This document shows positions 8,732-17,298 of a stretch of 64,000 nucleotides of DNA, in pieces. The notes under the pieces were generated by a model that made no database searches, was not told the DNA's origin, and worked only from the letters and a program-made list of their open reading frames with translations. Within the stretch, counting starts at the first letter, position 1. The number at the start of each line of letters is the position of its first letter. The DNA comes from JAANXG01 sp034520625. Its GTDB lineage: Bacteria; Pseudomonadota; Gammaproteobacteria; Arenicellales; JAANXG01. The DNA lies in NCBI GenBank assembly GCA_034520625.1, contig JAXHNI010000004.1, forward strand, positions 186,001 to 250,000. Reading direction: 5' to 3'. A program made the translations under genes and the position numbers.

Positions 8732-9538
8732 ATGAGCACGGTTCGGCCCGCGGCGGTGGCGGGGATGTTCTACGACGACAACCCCGATCGGCTGCGCCGG
8801 GACGTGACGGGGTTCCTGTGCGGTGCTGCAGGGGCGGAATTGCACCGGCGCACGGCCCCCAAGGCCATAATCGCGCCCCATGCGGGGTACCCCTATTCAG
8901 GCGCCGTCGCCGGCCGTGCGTACGCCACGGTAAAGCCCCTGGGGCGGCGGATCAAGCGTGTCGTTCTCCTCGGGCCGGCGCACCGGCTATACGTGCGGGG
9001 CATCGCTGCAAGCACGGCCGGCGCCTTCGCCACCCCGCTGGGGGAGGTACCCGTCGATCAGGCGACCATCCGCGATCTGGCGGGCGAGCTCGGTTTCCTC
9101 GTCTACTCGGACGAGGCCCATGCCATGGAACACAGCTTGGAGGTCCACCTTCCTTTTCTCCAGGCCATTTTCGAGGAAATCAGCCTGCTGCCCTTCGTCG
9201 TCGGGGATGCGGCGCCGTCCCAGGTGGAAGTCCTGCTGGACCGCCTCTGGGGCGGCGATGAAACCCTGATCATCGTCAGCTCGGACCTGAGCCACTACCG
9301 CAGCTACGAAGCCGCTCGCGAGATCGACGCCTTCAGCACGGAACAGATCCGGCTGCTGGCCCCGGAGAAGCTGACCGGCGAGCACGCCTGTGGATACCTG
9401 CCGATCGGCGGATTGCTGCGTGCGGCGGCCCGGCGCCATCTGTCCTGCGAGGTGCTGGACACCTGCAGTTCCGGCGACACGGCTGGCCCGCGCGTCCGCG
9501 TCGTGGGCTACGGCGCCTACGTGTTCTACGGCGCATGA
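8732..9538 (+). CDS. amrB: AmmeMemoRadiSam system protein B (Memo family)
   Basis: A 268-residue member of the MEMO family, related to class III extradiol dioxygenases. Visible features are RPAAVAGMFYDDNPDRL at the start, IIAPHAGYPYSGAVAGRAY near residue 47, LLGPAHRLYVRG near 80, EHSLEVHLPFLQ near 137 and IIVSSDLSHY near 182. The histidines in these blocks are the expected metal-site residues. ATG 8732 is preferred over a TTG at 8660 because the family begins near the RPAAVAG block. Its TGA overlaps the ATG of amrA, indicating translational coupling. Confidence 0.92.
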   Translation: MSTVRPAAVAGMFYDDNPDRLRRDVTGFLCGAAGAELHRRTAPKAIIAPHAGYPYSGAVAGRAYATVKPLGRRIKRVVLLGPAHRLYVRGIAASTAGAFATPLGEVPVDQATIRDLAGELGFLVYSDEAHAMEHSLEVHLPFLQAIFEEISLLPFVVGDAAPSQVEVLLDRLWGGDETLIIVSSDLSHYRSYEAAREIDAFSTEQIRLLAPEKLTGEHACGYLPIGGLLRAAARRHLSCEVLDTCSSGDTAGPRVRVVGYGAYVFYGA

Positions 9539-10089
9539 GTACGCCGCTGACGCACCGGCGGAGTCTTCGTGCCCTGGCCCATGCCTCCATCGAGCACGGC
9601 CTGCGCCATTATGAACCGGTAGGGGTATCGCTGCAGGCGTGGCCGGAGCGGCTGCGGCAGCCGTGTTCCACGTTCGTGACGCTGTGCCTCGGCGACCAAT
9701 TGCGGGGTTGTGTCGGTGCGCTCGAGTCGGCCCGGCCGCTCGCCCGGGACGTGGCGGTGAATGCCTTCGCCGCCGCGTTCCGGGATCCACGGTTCACTCC
9801 GGTTACCGCCATCGAGTTCCCCGACATCGAGCTCCACGTCTCGCTCCTGTCCCCGATCGAGCCCCTGGAAGCCCGTTCGGAAGCCGACCTGATCCGCCAG
9901 TTGCGCCCGGGAGTGGATGGTCTGATATTCGAGGAGGGAGACCGGTGCGGGACGTTTCTGCCGGTGGTGTGGCGGAGTCTGCCGAGCGCCGGGGATTTCC
10001 TGGCCCAGCTGAAGGCCAAGACCGGTCTGCCGCCTGACTACTGGTCGGAGACCCTCCGGGCCTATCGCTATACCACGGAGGAGTTTTGA
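9535..10089 (+). CDS. amrA: AmmeMemoRadiSam system protein A (AMMECR1 domain)
   Basis: A 184-residue AMMECR1-domain protein. The diagnostic LRGCVG motif appears as QLRGCVGALESARPL near residue 56, followed by AFRDPRFTPVTAIEFPDIELHVSLLSP and FLPVVWRSLPSAGDFLAQLKAKTGL. The start overlaps the amrB stop (ATGA). The three Amr proteins probably act together, but the reaction is not established. The operon may end here, since a separate promoter-like sequence begins 3 nt after the stop codon. Confidence 0.92.
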   Translation: MSTPLTHRRSLRALAHASIEHGLRHYEPVGVSLQAWPERLRQPCSTFVTLCLGDQLRGCVGALESARPLARDVAVNAFAAAFRDPRFTPVTAIEFPDIELHVSLLSPIEPLEARSEADLIRQLRPGVDGLIFEEGDRCGTFLPVVWRSLPSAGDFLAQLKAKTGLPPDYWSETLRAYRYTTEEF

Positions 10090-10091
10090 TT

Positions 10092-10140
10092 TTGCAATTC
10101 CGGGCGGATGGAATATACTAAATGCGAATCATTTGCATTT
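10092..10140 (+). promoter_or_regulatory. Promoter with an overlapping Fur-box-like operator
   Basis: TTGCAA (10092-10097) and TATACT (10114-10119) are 16 nt apart, a good sigma-70 promoter. Directly behind the -10 box, at 10120-10140, lies the near-perfect palindrome aaatgcgaatcatttgcatt(t), in which 18 of 21 positions match its own reverse complement. This has the ATGATT/AATCAT core of gammaproteobacterial Fur boxes. Its position over the expected transcription start would allow iron-dependent repression. It was identified by eye; no motif score was computed. Confidence 0.65.
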
Positions 10141-10150
10141 GGAGCCGGTC

Positions 10151-10555
10151 ATGTCATTCGCGATCAACCCCCACCTTCCAATCCCCCGGGATCATCGACT
10201 CGCCGACCTGCCCCGGCAGGCCCAATTCCTTATTCTGACCCTGCGCCTGGCGCAGGAACTGTCCATCGAGGACCGGAACTTCCAGGGTTTCCTGTACACC
10301 TTGTGCGGCATCAGCCGCATCGAACGGGCGCTGGGCGCGGTCGGTGAAGTCCTTCGCTGCCTGAACCGGGCGCCCCGGAGGCTGAACATCGAAGCGACGG
10401 TGGTGGACGCCATTGCCGAGGATGAGCGGCGGTTGCTGGAATTGCTGCACTGCCGCTGGGACTTCGCGCTGGCCATGGCCGGGAGCCTGGTCCCCCGGCC
10501 GCTGGACGTCGACCTGATCCGCTCGCTCAACCGCTTGGCGGACGCGCTGGAATAG
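10151..10555 (+). CDS. Small conserved-looking protein of unknown function, likely iron-regulated
   Basis: A 134-residue, soluble, mostly helical protein without a signal peptide, membrane segment or metal motif. The sequence (MSFAINPHLPIPRDHRL...) was not recognised. Start ATG 10151 sits after a GGAG element and 11 nt behind the Fur-like palindrome; an in-frame start at 10133 would lie inside the operator. The only functional clue is the promoter: repression by Fur would place the product among iron-starvation proteins. Codon use looks like that of its neighbours. Confidence 0.7.
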   Translation: MSFAINPHLPIPRDHRLADLPRQAQFLILTLRLAQELSIEDRNFQGFLYTLCGISRIERALGAVGEVLRCLNRAPRRLNIEATVVDAIAEDERRLLELLHCRWDFALAMAGSLVPRPLDVDLIRSLNRLADALE

Positions 10556-10624
10556 CCCGCAGCCGGACAGGATGCCGGCCGATGCGGCGTATTTCCGGCA
10601 TGGCTCGGGATCCGATCCGGGAAT

Positions 10625-11263
10625 CTACCGGGTTCGGACCGGTTTGCCTTCTATCCAGTTGATCAGGGGGCGCCACTGCTCCAGGTCCTTCTCGACCTGG
10701 GACGCGCCCATCTCGAAGATTCCCACTCCGCGCCGCGCAGCATGTACATAGTTCTGCGTATCCCGCAGCGAGGTGACGAACGGTATGTCGATGCCGCCCA
10801 GGAACTGTTCGAGCTGGTGGTAGATAACGGTATTTTCCTTCACCCGGTTGGCAACAATGCCCACCAGCTTCTTCCTCTGCCGCAGGTGACCCTTGGAGAT
10901 GAACTCGCTGATGAAATGCGCCGCCGCCCGGATATCGATGGGCGACGGGAGCACCGGGATCACCACCGCATCGGAATGGTTCATCATTTTGACGATCTTT
11001 TCCACCACGCTGCGCGCGGGGACGTCGTAGATGACCCGCTGGGTGCCTTCGGGCAGGTGTAGGCTGGTGGAATGCCCGGCAATGCCGGTTATTTTCTCGT
11101 ATTTTTCCGATCGGGCCTCGAGCCAGTCTAGGCTGGAGCGCTGCGGGTCGTAGTCCACCAGGGCGGTGGGCACGCCCCAGACGGCGTAGTAGCTGGCGAG
11201 GTTGGTGGCTATCGTTGTTTTACCGCATCCACCTTTTGGATTGACCACAAGAATGGATCGCAT
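10625..11263 (-). CDS. ParA/MinD-like P-loop ATPase (orphan)
   Basis: A 212-residue ATPase with a deviant Walker A, NPKGGCGKTTIATN (residues 8-21), with the signature lysine at position 10, and a VDYDPQRSS switch region near 40. It belongs to the ParA/Soj-MinD superfamily. There is no parB gene or parS-like repeat nearby, so a chromosome-partition role is not supported. Orphan members often position other complexes such as chemoreceptors or envelope proteins. The ATG at 11263 is preceded by an AAAGGAG ribosome site. Confidence 0.85.
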   Translation of the reverse strand: MRSILVVNPKGGCGKTTIATNLASYYAVWGVPTALVDYDPQRSSLDWLEARSEKYEKITGIAGHSTSLHLPEGTQRVIYDVPARSVVEKIVKMMNHSDAVVIPVLPSPIDIRAAAHFISEFISKGHLRQRKKLVGIVANRVKENTVIYHQLEQFLGGIDIPFVTSLRDTQNYVHAARRGVGIFEMGASQVEKDLEQWRPLINWIEGKPVRTR

Positions 11264-11380
11264 GTTCACTCTCCTTTGGCGGTTGTTTTTTCGGTTGAAA
11301 AGCCGGGTCGGCCTGTTCAGGCCCCGGACAAGGATACCCGGAACAACCACCGCTGGCCATACGGCAGGATCCGGCTGGTG

Positions 11381-12241
11381 CTACAGGTAGTGAAGCAGAA
11401 TCCCCGCGAACACCGACGCACCGAACCAGGAATTGTTGAGGAAAGCCTCGAAACAGGCGTCCCGCTCCCTGTTGCGGATTCGCCAGTGCTGGTATGCCGC
11501 GAACATGGCGGCGGCGGCGAGCCCCGCGTAGTAGTAACCCCCCAGCTGCAGGTCACCTCCCACGAACCACAGGATTCCGAGGGTCAGAGCGTGGCACAGC
11601 CCCACCATGGGCCGGTCGAGGTCGCCCAGCAGCACCGCGGTGGACTTGACGCCGATCTTTACGTCGTCGTCGCGGTCCACCATGGCGTAAATGGTGTCGT
11701 AGGCCATCACCCAACACACATTGGCCGCTATCAACCACCATGCCGCCGCCGGAACCGTGTTGGTTTGCGCGGCGAAGGCCATGGGGATGCCCCAGGAGAA
11801 TGCCGCACCCAGCGCAAGCTGGGGCACGTGAGTATACCGTTTCATGAACGGATACAGCGCCGCAACCCCCAGGCCGATGAATGACAGGTAGATGGTCAGG
11901 CGGTTGAGGGTGAGCACCAGGGCGAACGCCGTCAGGCCCAGCACGACGAACAGAGCCAGGGCTTCCCGTTCCGTGACCTGTCCGGTGGCCAGCGGCCGCT
12001 CCCGGGTGCGCTTCACGTGGCCGTCGATTTCCCGGTCGGCGTAGTCGTTGATCACACAGCCCGCGGCGCGCATTACGAACACGCCGACAAAGAACACCAC
12101 TACGATGTAGGGGTCCGGAGAGCCCTGCCCGGCGATCCACAGTGCCCAAAGGGTCGGCCACAGCAGCAGCAGGCTGCCGATGGGGCGGCCGAAGCGGGTC
12201 AGCTGGCAGTACTGCACGAGCCGGTCCAGGGGGTCAAACAT
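11381..12241 (-). CDS. ubiA: 4-hydroxybenzoate polyprenyltransferase
   Basis: A 286-residue inner-membrane protein with about eight membrane segments. It attaches the polyprenyl tail to 4-hydroxybenzoate, a membrane step of ubiquinone synthesis. Both Asp-rich motifs of the family are present: NDYADREIDGHVKRT near residue 66 and YDTIYAMVDRDDDVKIGVKS near 185. ATG 12241 is favoured because AGGAG lies 7 nt upstream; an ATG at 12256 is also possible. The start overlaps the end of recG by 8 nt. No ubiC is seen at this locus. Confidence 0.93.
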   Translation of the reverse strand: MFDPLDRLVQYCQLTRFGRPIGSLLLLWPTLWALWIAGQGSPDPYIVVVFFVGVFVMRAAGCVINDYADREIDGHVKRTRERPLATGQVTEREALALFVVLGLTAFALVLTLNRLTIYLSFIGLGVAALYPFMKRYTHVPQLALGAAFSWGIPMAFAAQTNTVPAAAWWLIAANVCWVMAYDTIYAMVDRDDDVKIGVKSTAVLLGDLDRPMVGLCHALTLGILWFVGGDLQLGGYYYAGLAAAAMFAAYQHWRIRNRERDACFEAFLNNSWFGASVFAGILLHYL

Positions 12242-14315
12242 GGGCGAACTCCTCATAGCGACTCAACCAGCGCCGGATGAGCGGGTCAATATGGTCGGGA
12301 TGGTCGTTCAGCATGATCCGGCCGGCGCTTTGTACTTTGGGCAGCAGTGCCCGGTCCCGGGCAAGGTCCGCCACCCGCAGGCGCTGGAGTCCGGTCTGCC
12401 GCGTGCCCAGCACCTCGCCGGGCCCCCGCAGCTCCAGGTCCCGCTGGGCCAGCTCGAACCCGTCGTTGGTTTCACGCATCGCCGCCAGCCGCACCCGGGC
12501 GTGGTCGCCGAGCGGGGTTCGGTACATCATCACGCACACGGAATGCTGATCGCCGCGCCCGACGCGGCCGCGCAGCTGGTGGAGCTGCGACAGCCCGAGT
12601 CGCTCCGTATTCTCGATGATCATCAGGCTGGCGTTGGGGACGTCGACGCCGACCTCGACGACCGTGGTGGCCACCAGCAATTGTATCCCGCCGTCCCGGA
12701 ACCGGCGCATCATGGCGTCCTTTTCCGACCCCTTCATCCGCCCGTGGAGCAGGCCGACTTTCACCTCAGGGAGTGCCTCGGACAGATCCCGGGCCATGCT
12801 GGTGGCGGCTTGGGCGTCGATCGCCTCGGACTCGTCCACGAACGGGCACACCCAGTAGGCCTGGCGGCCGCTTCGGCAGGCGTCGCGTACCCGCTGGACG
12901 ACTTCCTCCCGGCGGTCGTCGCGAATGGCCACCGTTTCAACGGGCTGGCGTCCCGGCGGCAGCTCGTCGATGCTGGAAACGTCGAGATCGGCATAGAACG
13001 TCATGGCCAGGGTTCGCGGAATCGGGGTTGCGGTCATAATCAATTGGTGGGGCGCCTGGTCGGCGCCCCGGCCTTTGTCGTGGAGGGCCAGGCGCTGGCC
13101 GACACCGAACCGGTGCTGCTCGTCGACAATCACCAGGCCGAGCCGGTGAAAAGCCACGTCATCCTGGAAAAGCGCGTGGGTGCCGACAACCACCCGAGCG
13201 TCGCCGGCTTCCATCAGCGCCAGCATTTCCCGGCGGCGGGCCGCACCAGCCTTGCCCGAGTGCTGTATCACCTCGATGCCGAGCGGCGCCAGCCATTGCT
13301 TGAAGTTGCCGAAATGCTGTTCCGACAACAGTTCCGTCGGCGCCATCAACGCCGTCTGCCACCCCGACTCGGCGGCCGCCGCGGCCGCCGCGGCGGCAAC
13401 CACGGTCTTGCCCGAGCCCACGTCGCCCTGGACCAGCCTCAGCATGGGTACTTCCCGGGACAGATCCTCCCCGATCTCCTTCAGAACCCGGGTCTGGGCC
13501 CCCGTAAGGGTAAAGGGGAGGCCGGCCACCAGCGCCCGTGCGCAGCCGCCGTCCAGGGAAAATGCGGGCGCCCGGGCGGTGCGTCGCCGGAGCCGGGCGC
13601 GTCTCAGACAGAGGTGGTGGACCAGAAGCTCTTCGAAGGCCAGCCTTTGCTGTTGGGGGGTGGCGCCGTCGCGGAGTAGCGCCACGTCGGTGCCCGCAGG
13701 CGGGTGATGGAGGAATGAAATTGCCTCCGGAAGGGAAATCCTGATCGGGTCGTCCAGTATCGCCGATGGAATCCAGTCGCGGATTCCCGGCACATGGTTG
13801 GCCAGCGCCTGGTCGATCAGCCGCCGCAGTTGTCCCTGCCCGATGCCCTCGGTGGCCGGGTAGACGGGCGTCAGGCCGCCATCCGGGTCGAGCACCGGCT
13901 CCCCGTCCGAGACCCGGTACTCGGGATGCACCATTTCCAGGGTGGCGGGCCCCGGCCGCACCTCCCCGAAACACATGACCCAACGGCCCTTGCGAAGATG
14001 GCGCTGCTGGGCGGCGGAGAAGTGGAACAGCCGGATGGTGAGCGCCCCAGTGCCGTCGGTGATACGGGTCAACAGCGAGCGGCGGCGCCCGTAGGTGATA
14101 CCGGATTGCTGGATAGTCCCGATTATGACGACCTCGTCGCCGGGCCGCACCGTTCCCATGGGTACGGACCGGGTGCGGTCCTGGTAGCGCAGGGGCAGGT
14201 GAAACGCCAGATCCTCGACGGTTGCCAGGCCCAGCCGGTCCAGCTTCTCGGCGACGCGCGGCCCGACGCCGGACAGTGACTGGACCGGAGCGGGATGATC
14301 GGAAACCGTATTCAT
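12234..14315 (-). CDS. recG: ATP-dependent DNA helicase RecG
   Basis: A 693-residue helicase that remodels stalled replication forks and Holliday junctions. An N-terminal wedge/OB region (SLSGVGPRVAEKLDRLG, then YGRRRSLLTRITDGTG) is followed by the helicase motor. Walker A is GDVGSGKTVVA and the DExH box is VDEQHRFGVGQR. The later motifs TATPIPRT and LLVATTVVEVGVDVPNAS, and the RecG-specific LRGRVGRG...RDLELRGPGE, are all present. Length is close to other RecG proteins. ATG 14315 matches the family start; the open frame continues about 200 codons upstream into ridA and repeat B, but that part is not homologous. Confidence 0.96.
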   Translation of the reverse strand: MNTVSDHPAPVQSLSGVGPRVAEKLDRLGLATVEDLAFHLPLRYQDRTRSVPMGTVRPGDEVVIIGTIQQSGITYGRRRSLLTRITDGTGALTIRLFHFSAAQQRHLRKGRWVMCFGEVRPGPATLEMVHPEYRVSDGEPVLDPDGGLTPVYPATEGIGQGQLRRLIDQALANHVPGIRDWIPSAILDDPIRISLPEAISFLHHPPAGTDVALLRDGATPQQQRLAFEELLVHHLCLRRARLRRRTARAPAFSLDGGCARALVAGLPFTLTGAQTRVLKEIGEDLSREVPMLRLVQGDVGSGKTVVAAAAAAAAAESGWQTALMAPTELLSEQHFGNFKQWLAPLGIEVIQHSGKAGAARRREMLALMEAGDARVVVGTHALFQDDVAFHRLGLVIVDEQHRFGVGQRLALHDKGRGADQAPHQLIMTATPIPRTLAMTFYADLDVSSIDELPPGRQPVETVAIRDDRREEVVQRVRDACRSGRQAYWVCPFVDESEAIDAQAATSMARDLSEALPEVKVGLLHGRMKGSEKDAMMRRFRDGGIQLLVATTVVEVGVDVPNASLMIIENTERLGLSQLHQLRGRVGRGDQHSVCVMMYRTPLGDHARVRLAAMRETNDGFELAQRDLELRGPGEVLGTRQTGLQRLRVADLARDRALLPKVQSAGRIMLNDHPDHIDPLIRRWLSRYEEFAHV

Positions 14316-14332
14316 CGGCGCGACGCGTGCCT

Positions 14333-14722
14333 TTACCGTCCCAGGTACAAAACCCCTTCGATCTCGATGTCCACGCCCTTGGGCAGCGACGCCACGCCCA
14401 CCGCAGCACGCGCCGGATAGGGCTCGGCGAGAAACTCGGACATCACTTCGTTGACGTCGGCGAACCGGCCAAGATCCGTGAGATAAACGTTGAGCTTGAC
14501 GACGTCCTGCAGGCTGCCGCCCGCCGCCCGGGCGACGGCGTCCAGGCTGGTGAACACGCGCACCGCGCGGTCCCGGAACTCGCCCTCCACCACCTCCATG
14601 GTCGCCGGATCCAGGGGGATCTGGCCGGACAGGTAGACGAAGTCGCCGGCGCGGATCGCCTGGGAGTAGGGGCCGATGGCGTCCGGCGCGTTGCCGGTGC
14701 TGATTACCTGTTTCTCGGACAT
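14333..14722 (-). CDS. ridA: RidA family reactive-enamine/imine deaminase
   Basis: A 129-residue RidA (YjgF/YER057c/UK114) protein that hydrolyses reactive imines released by PLP enzymes. Typical segments are ISTGNAPDAIGPYSQAIRAGDFVYLSGQIPLDP (split here for description at residues 7-40) and the C-terminal ARAAVGVASLPKGVDIEIE with the substrate-carboxylate-binding arginine. The start follows AAAGGAGAAAGC. It lies 17 nt upstream of recG on the same strand. The spoT-ridA-recG order is common in gammaproteobacteria; here repeat copy B separates ridA from spoT. Confidence 0.95.
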   Translation of the reverse strand: MSEKQVISTGNAPDAIGPYSQAIRAGDFVYLSGQIPLDPATMEVVEGEFRDRAVRVFTSLDAVARAAGGSLQDVVKLNVYLTDLGRFADVNEVMSEFLAEPYPARAAVGVASLPKGVDIEIEGVLYLGR

Positions 14723-14861
14723 GCTTTCTCCTTTTCGGTGTCGGGGGTTCGAATGTTCCCGCCCCTCGGGACAGGAAACGGCCAGGGCGCGAGTGTATAA
14801 CACAGCGCGGTCGGATCTGCTGCTCCCGCAGGCTCAGTTTGAAGACCCGTGCGAGCGGAGA

Positions 14862-15013
14862 GGCCAGTGCCGGGGGCCGTCCCCCAGGGCTGTCGAAAAC
14901 AGGGATGTTTGAGCCAGAGCGTACACGGATGTATTCCATCCTTCAGTCCGCAAACGGCACTTCCCTGTGCCGCTCCTCACAGCGGCCCTGGGGGACGGCC
15001 CCCGGCACTGGCC
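14862..15013 (-). repeat. Inverted-repeat element, copy B
   Basis: The 152-nt element has perfect 29-nt terminal inverted repeats (14862-14890 and 14985-15013), the best-preserved arms of the family. The interior is in the opposite orientation to copy A. It lies between the spoT stop and the ridA start, within an otherwise conserved gene order, so it looks inserted. No clear target-site duplication could be fixed by eye. Confidence 0.92.
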
Positions 15014-15102
15014 CAACCCTTGATGCTGGGTCCGAAAACGGGCGACTGCCCGCGGCATGCGGAAGGGCGAATTGTCAGCGGCGAGGTGTACTGGAGCGGG
15101 CG

Positions 15103-17298
15103 TCAGCCCTTGCTGCGCACGACCTTCATGACCTTCGGCATGTTGTGGATGCCCCGCATGATGTTGGCGAGCTGAATACGGTCCTTCACGGAGATGTTGA
15201 AGCGCAGGGTGGAGGTGCGCCCGTCCCGTTCCTCTACGTGGACGTTGTTGATGTTCGAGTCCTGCTCGGCGATCTGGGTGGCGACATCCCCCAGCACGCC
15301 CCGCTGGTTCTTGACCTCGATGCGGAGGTTTACCGCGAATTCCCCCTTCACCTTCTCCGACCACTGCACGTGCAGCCAGCGGTCCGGCTGCTTGCGCATT
15401 TCCGCGATATTCGGGCAGTTGGCGGTATGAATCACCACGCCCTTGCCGCTGGTGAAGAACCCGACGATAGGGTCGTTGGGGATCGGCGAGCAGCAGCGTG
15501 CGTAACTGATCAGCATGCCTTCGGCGCCATGGATCGCCAGCGGCTCGGGAGCGTTCCGGACGTCCGCGTCTTCCGCTTCCTGCGGGTCGTCGGGCTTGGG
15601 CGGGCGAAGCTGCTTGGCCACAATGGCGGCGAGGCGCTTGCCCAGGCCGATATCCGCCAGCAGATCCTCCCAGGACGACAGATTCAGCTCTTCCAGGAGC
15701 CTGGTTTTCTCCGCGTTGGTCACGCGCTTGCGGGTGAAGCGGCGGTCCTTGATGGACTGGTTGAGGAGCCGTTTCCCCAGATTGACGGCTTCCTTGCGCC
15801 GCTGTTTTTTCAGGTAGCCCCGGATCGAAGCGCGCGCCTTGCTGGTAACGGTGTAGTTCAGCCAGGCGGCGTTGGGGTGGGCGTTCTTGGCGGTCAGGAT
15901 CTCGACGTGATCACCGTTGCTCAGCACGGTGGGCAGGGACACCAGCTCCCGGTTGATGCGCGCCCCGGTGCACTGGCTGCCGATGTCGGTGTGTACGGCG
16001 AAGGCGAAATCCAGGGCCGTGGCACCCCGGGGCAGTTTCTTGATGTCCCCCTTTGGGGTAAACACGTACACCTCGTCGGGGAACAGGTCGATTTTCAGAT
16101 GTTCGAGAAACTCCCTGGCGCTGCCCGACTCCTTCTGGGTATCCAGCAGATCCAGCAGCCATTGCCGCGCCAGCTGCTGCTGCTTGACGCCGTGCTTGTC
16201 GTCGGACTTGTAAATCCAGTTGGCGGCCACTCCGGCGTCGGCAATACGGTGCATGTCCTCGGTGCGGATCTGGATCTCGACGGATTCGCCGAACGCGCCG
16301 AAAACGGTGGTATGCAGGGACTGGTAGCCGTTTGACTTGGGAATCGCGATGTAGTCGTTGAACCGGCCGGGGATGGGTTTGTAGAGATTGTGGATAATCC
16401 CAAGAGCCCGGTAGCACTCGTCGATCGAATTGACGATGATGCGAAAGCCGTATATATCATAAAGTTCCGAGAAAGACTTTCGCTTCTCCACCATTTTACG
16501 GTAGATGCTGTAGACGTTCTTTTTGCGGCCCATGACGCGGGCCTGCAGTCCCGACCGGGCCAGCTCGTCGGCGATCACCAGCCGGAGCTTTTCAATGGTG
16601 GCGCTGCGGTTGCCGTCGCGTTTCTTGAGACCCTTGGCGATGGCCCGGTAGCGCTTGGGGTGGAGGTGCTGGAAACTCAGGTCTTCCAGTTCCCTGTTCC
16701 ACTCGTACAGGCCAAGCCGGTTGGCGATGGGGGCGTAGATATCCAGGGTCTGGCGGGCGATGTCCCGGCGTTTCTCGGCGGGCAGGGCGTCCAGAGTCCG
16801 CATGTTGTGAAGGCGGTCCGCCAGCTTGATCAGGATCACGCGGATATCCTGGGACATCGCCATGAGCATCTTGCGGAAGTTCTCCGCCTCGGCGTGCTCC
16901 TTGCTGTCGAATTCCAGCTGACCGATCTTGCTGACGCCGTCCACCAGCAGGGCGACGTCTTCGCCGAATTCCCGGGCCAGGGCGTCCTTGTCGACCTGCG
17001 TGTCCTCGATGACGTCGTGCAGGACAGCCGCGATAATGCTGCGGCTGTCGAGTTTCAGCTCCGCCAGAATTCCGGCGACGGCGATGGGATGGTGGATGTA
17101 GGGCTCGCCACTGGAACGGCGCTGGCCCTGGTGGGCTTCAGCCCCGAACAGGTAGGCCCGGTAAATCTCCTCGACGGCCTTCGCATCGAGGTACGCGGAA
17201 AGAGAATCGCAAAGCGCGCCTGCCGGTCGGCTGGGCGCCCGGCTCGCCAACCGCCTGGCGCCGTTAAGCGTCCTCCTCCTCAGTGCTTCCGCTTTCAT
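15103..17298 (-). CDS. spoT: Bifunctional (p)ppGpp synthetase/hydrolase
   Basis: A RelA/SpoT-family protein controlling the stringent-response alarmone. The HD hydrolase domain shows AAVLHDVIEDTQ and IKLADRLHNMRTLDAL. The synthetase domain has YDIYGFRIIV and SVEIQIRTEDMHRIADAG. A TGS domain follows (VYVFTPKGDIKKLPRGATALDFA, described in pieces), and an ACT domain ends the protein near IRLEVKNQ-like sequence. An intact HD site identifies SpoT rather than RelA. ATG 17298 gives 731 residues and overlaps rpoZ by 35 nt. A TTG after the rpoZ stop would give a length nearer the usual ~700, so the start is uncertain. Confidence 0.93.
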   Translation of the reverse strand: MKAEALRRRTLNGARRLASRAPSRPAGALCDSLSAYLDAKAVEEIYRAYLFGAEAHQGQRRSSGEPYIHHPIAVAGILAELKLDSRSIIAAVLHDVIEDTQVDKDALAREFGEDVALLVDGVSKIGQLEFDSKEHAEAENFRKMLMAMSQDIRVILIKLADRLHNMRTLDALPAEKRRDIARQTLDIYAPIANRLGLYEWNRELEDLSFQHLHPKRYRAIAKGLKKRDGNRSATIEKLRLVIADELARSGLQARVMGRKKNVYSIYRKMVEKRKSFSELYDIYGFRIIVNSIDECYRALGIIHNLYKPIPGRFNDYIAIPKSNGYQSLHTTVFGAFGESVEIQIRTEDMHRIADAGVAANWIYKSDDKHGVKQQQLARQWLLDLLDTQKESGSAREFLEHLKIDLFPDEVYVFTPKGDIKKLPRGATALDFAFAVHTDIGSQCTGARINRELVSLPTVLSNGDHVEILTAKNAHPNAAWLNYTVTSKARASIRGYLKKQRRKEAVNLGKRLLNQSIKDRRFTRKRVTNAEKTRLLEELNLSSWEDLLADIGLGKRLAAIVAKQLRPPKPDDPQEAEDADVRNAPEPLAIHGAEGMLISYARCCSPIPNDPIVGFFTSGKGVVIHTANCPNIAEMRKQPDRWLHVQWSEKVKGEFAVNLRIEVKNQRGVLGDVATQIAEQDSNINNVHVEERDGRTSTLRFNISVKDRIQLANIMRGIHNMPKVMKVVRSKG

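Noticed and set aside
9291..9305. gagccactaccgc within amrB, similar to the element ends at 45991 and 58835
   Set aside because: It encodes the conserved LSHYR of the Memo family, so the similarity is coincidental.
12180..13679. 499-codon plus-strand frame antisense to recG and ubiA
   Set aside because: Both opposing genes are unmistakable; the frame is arginine- and proline-rich shadow sequence without recognised motifs.
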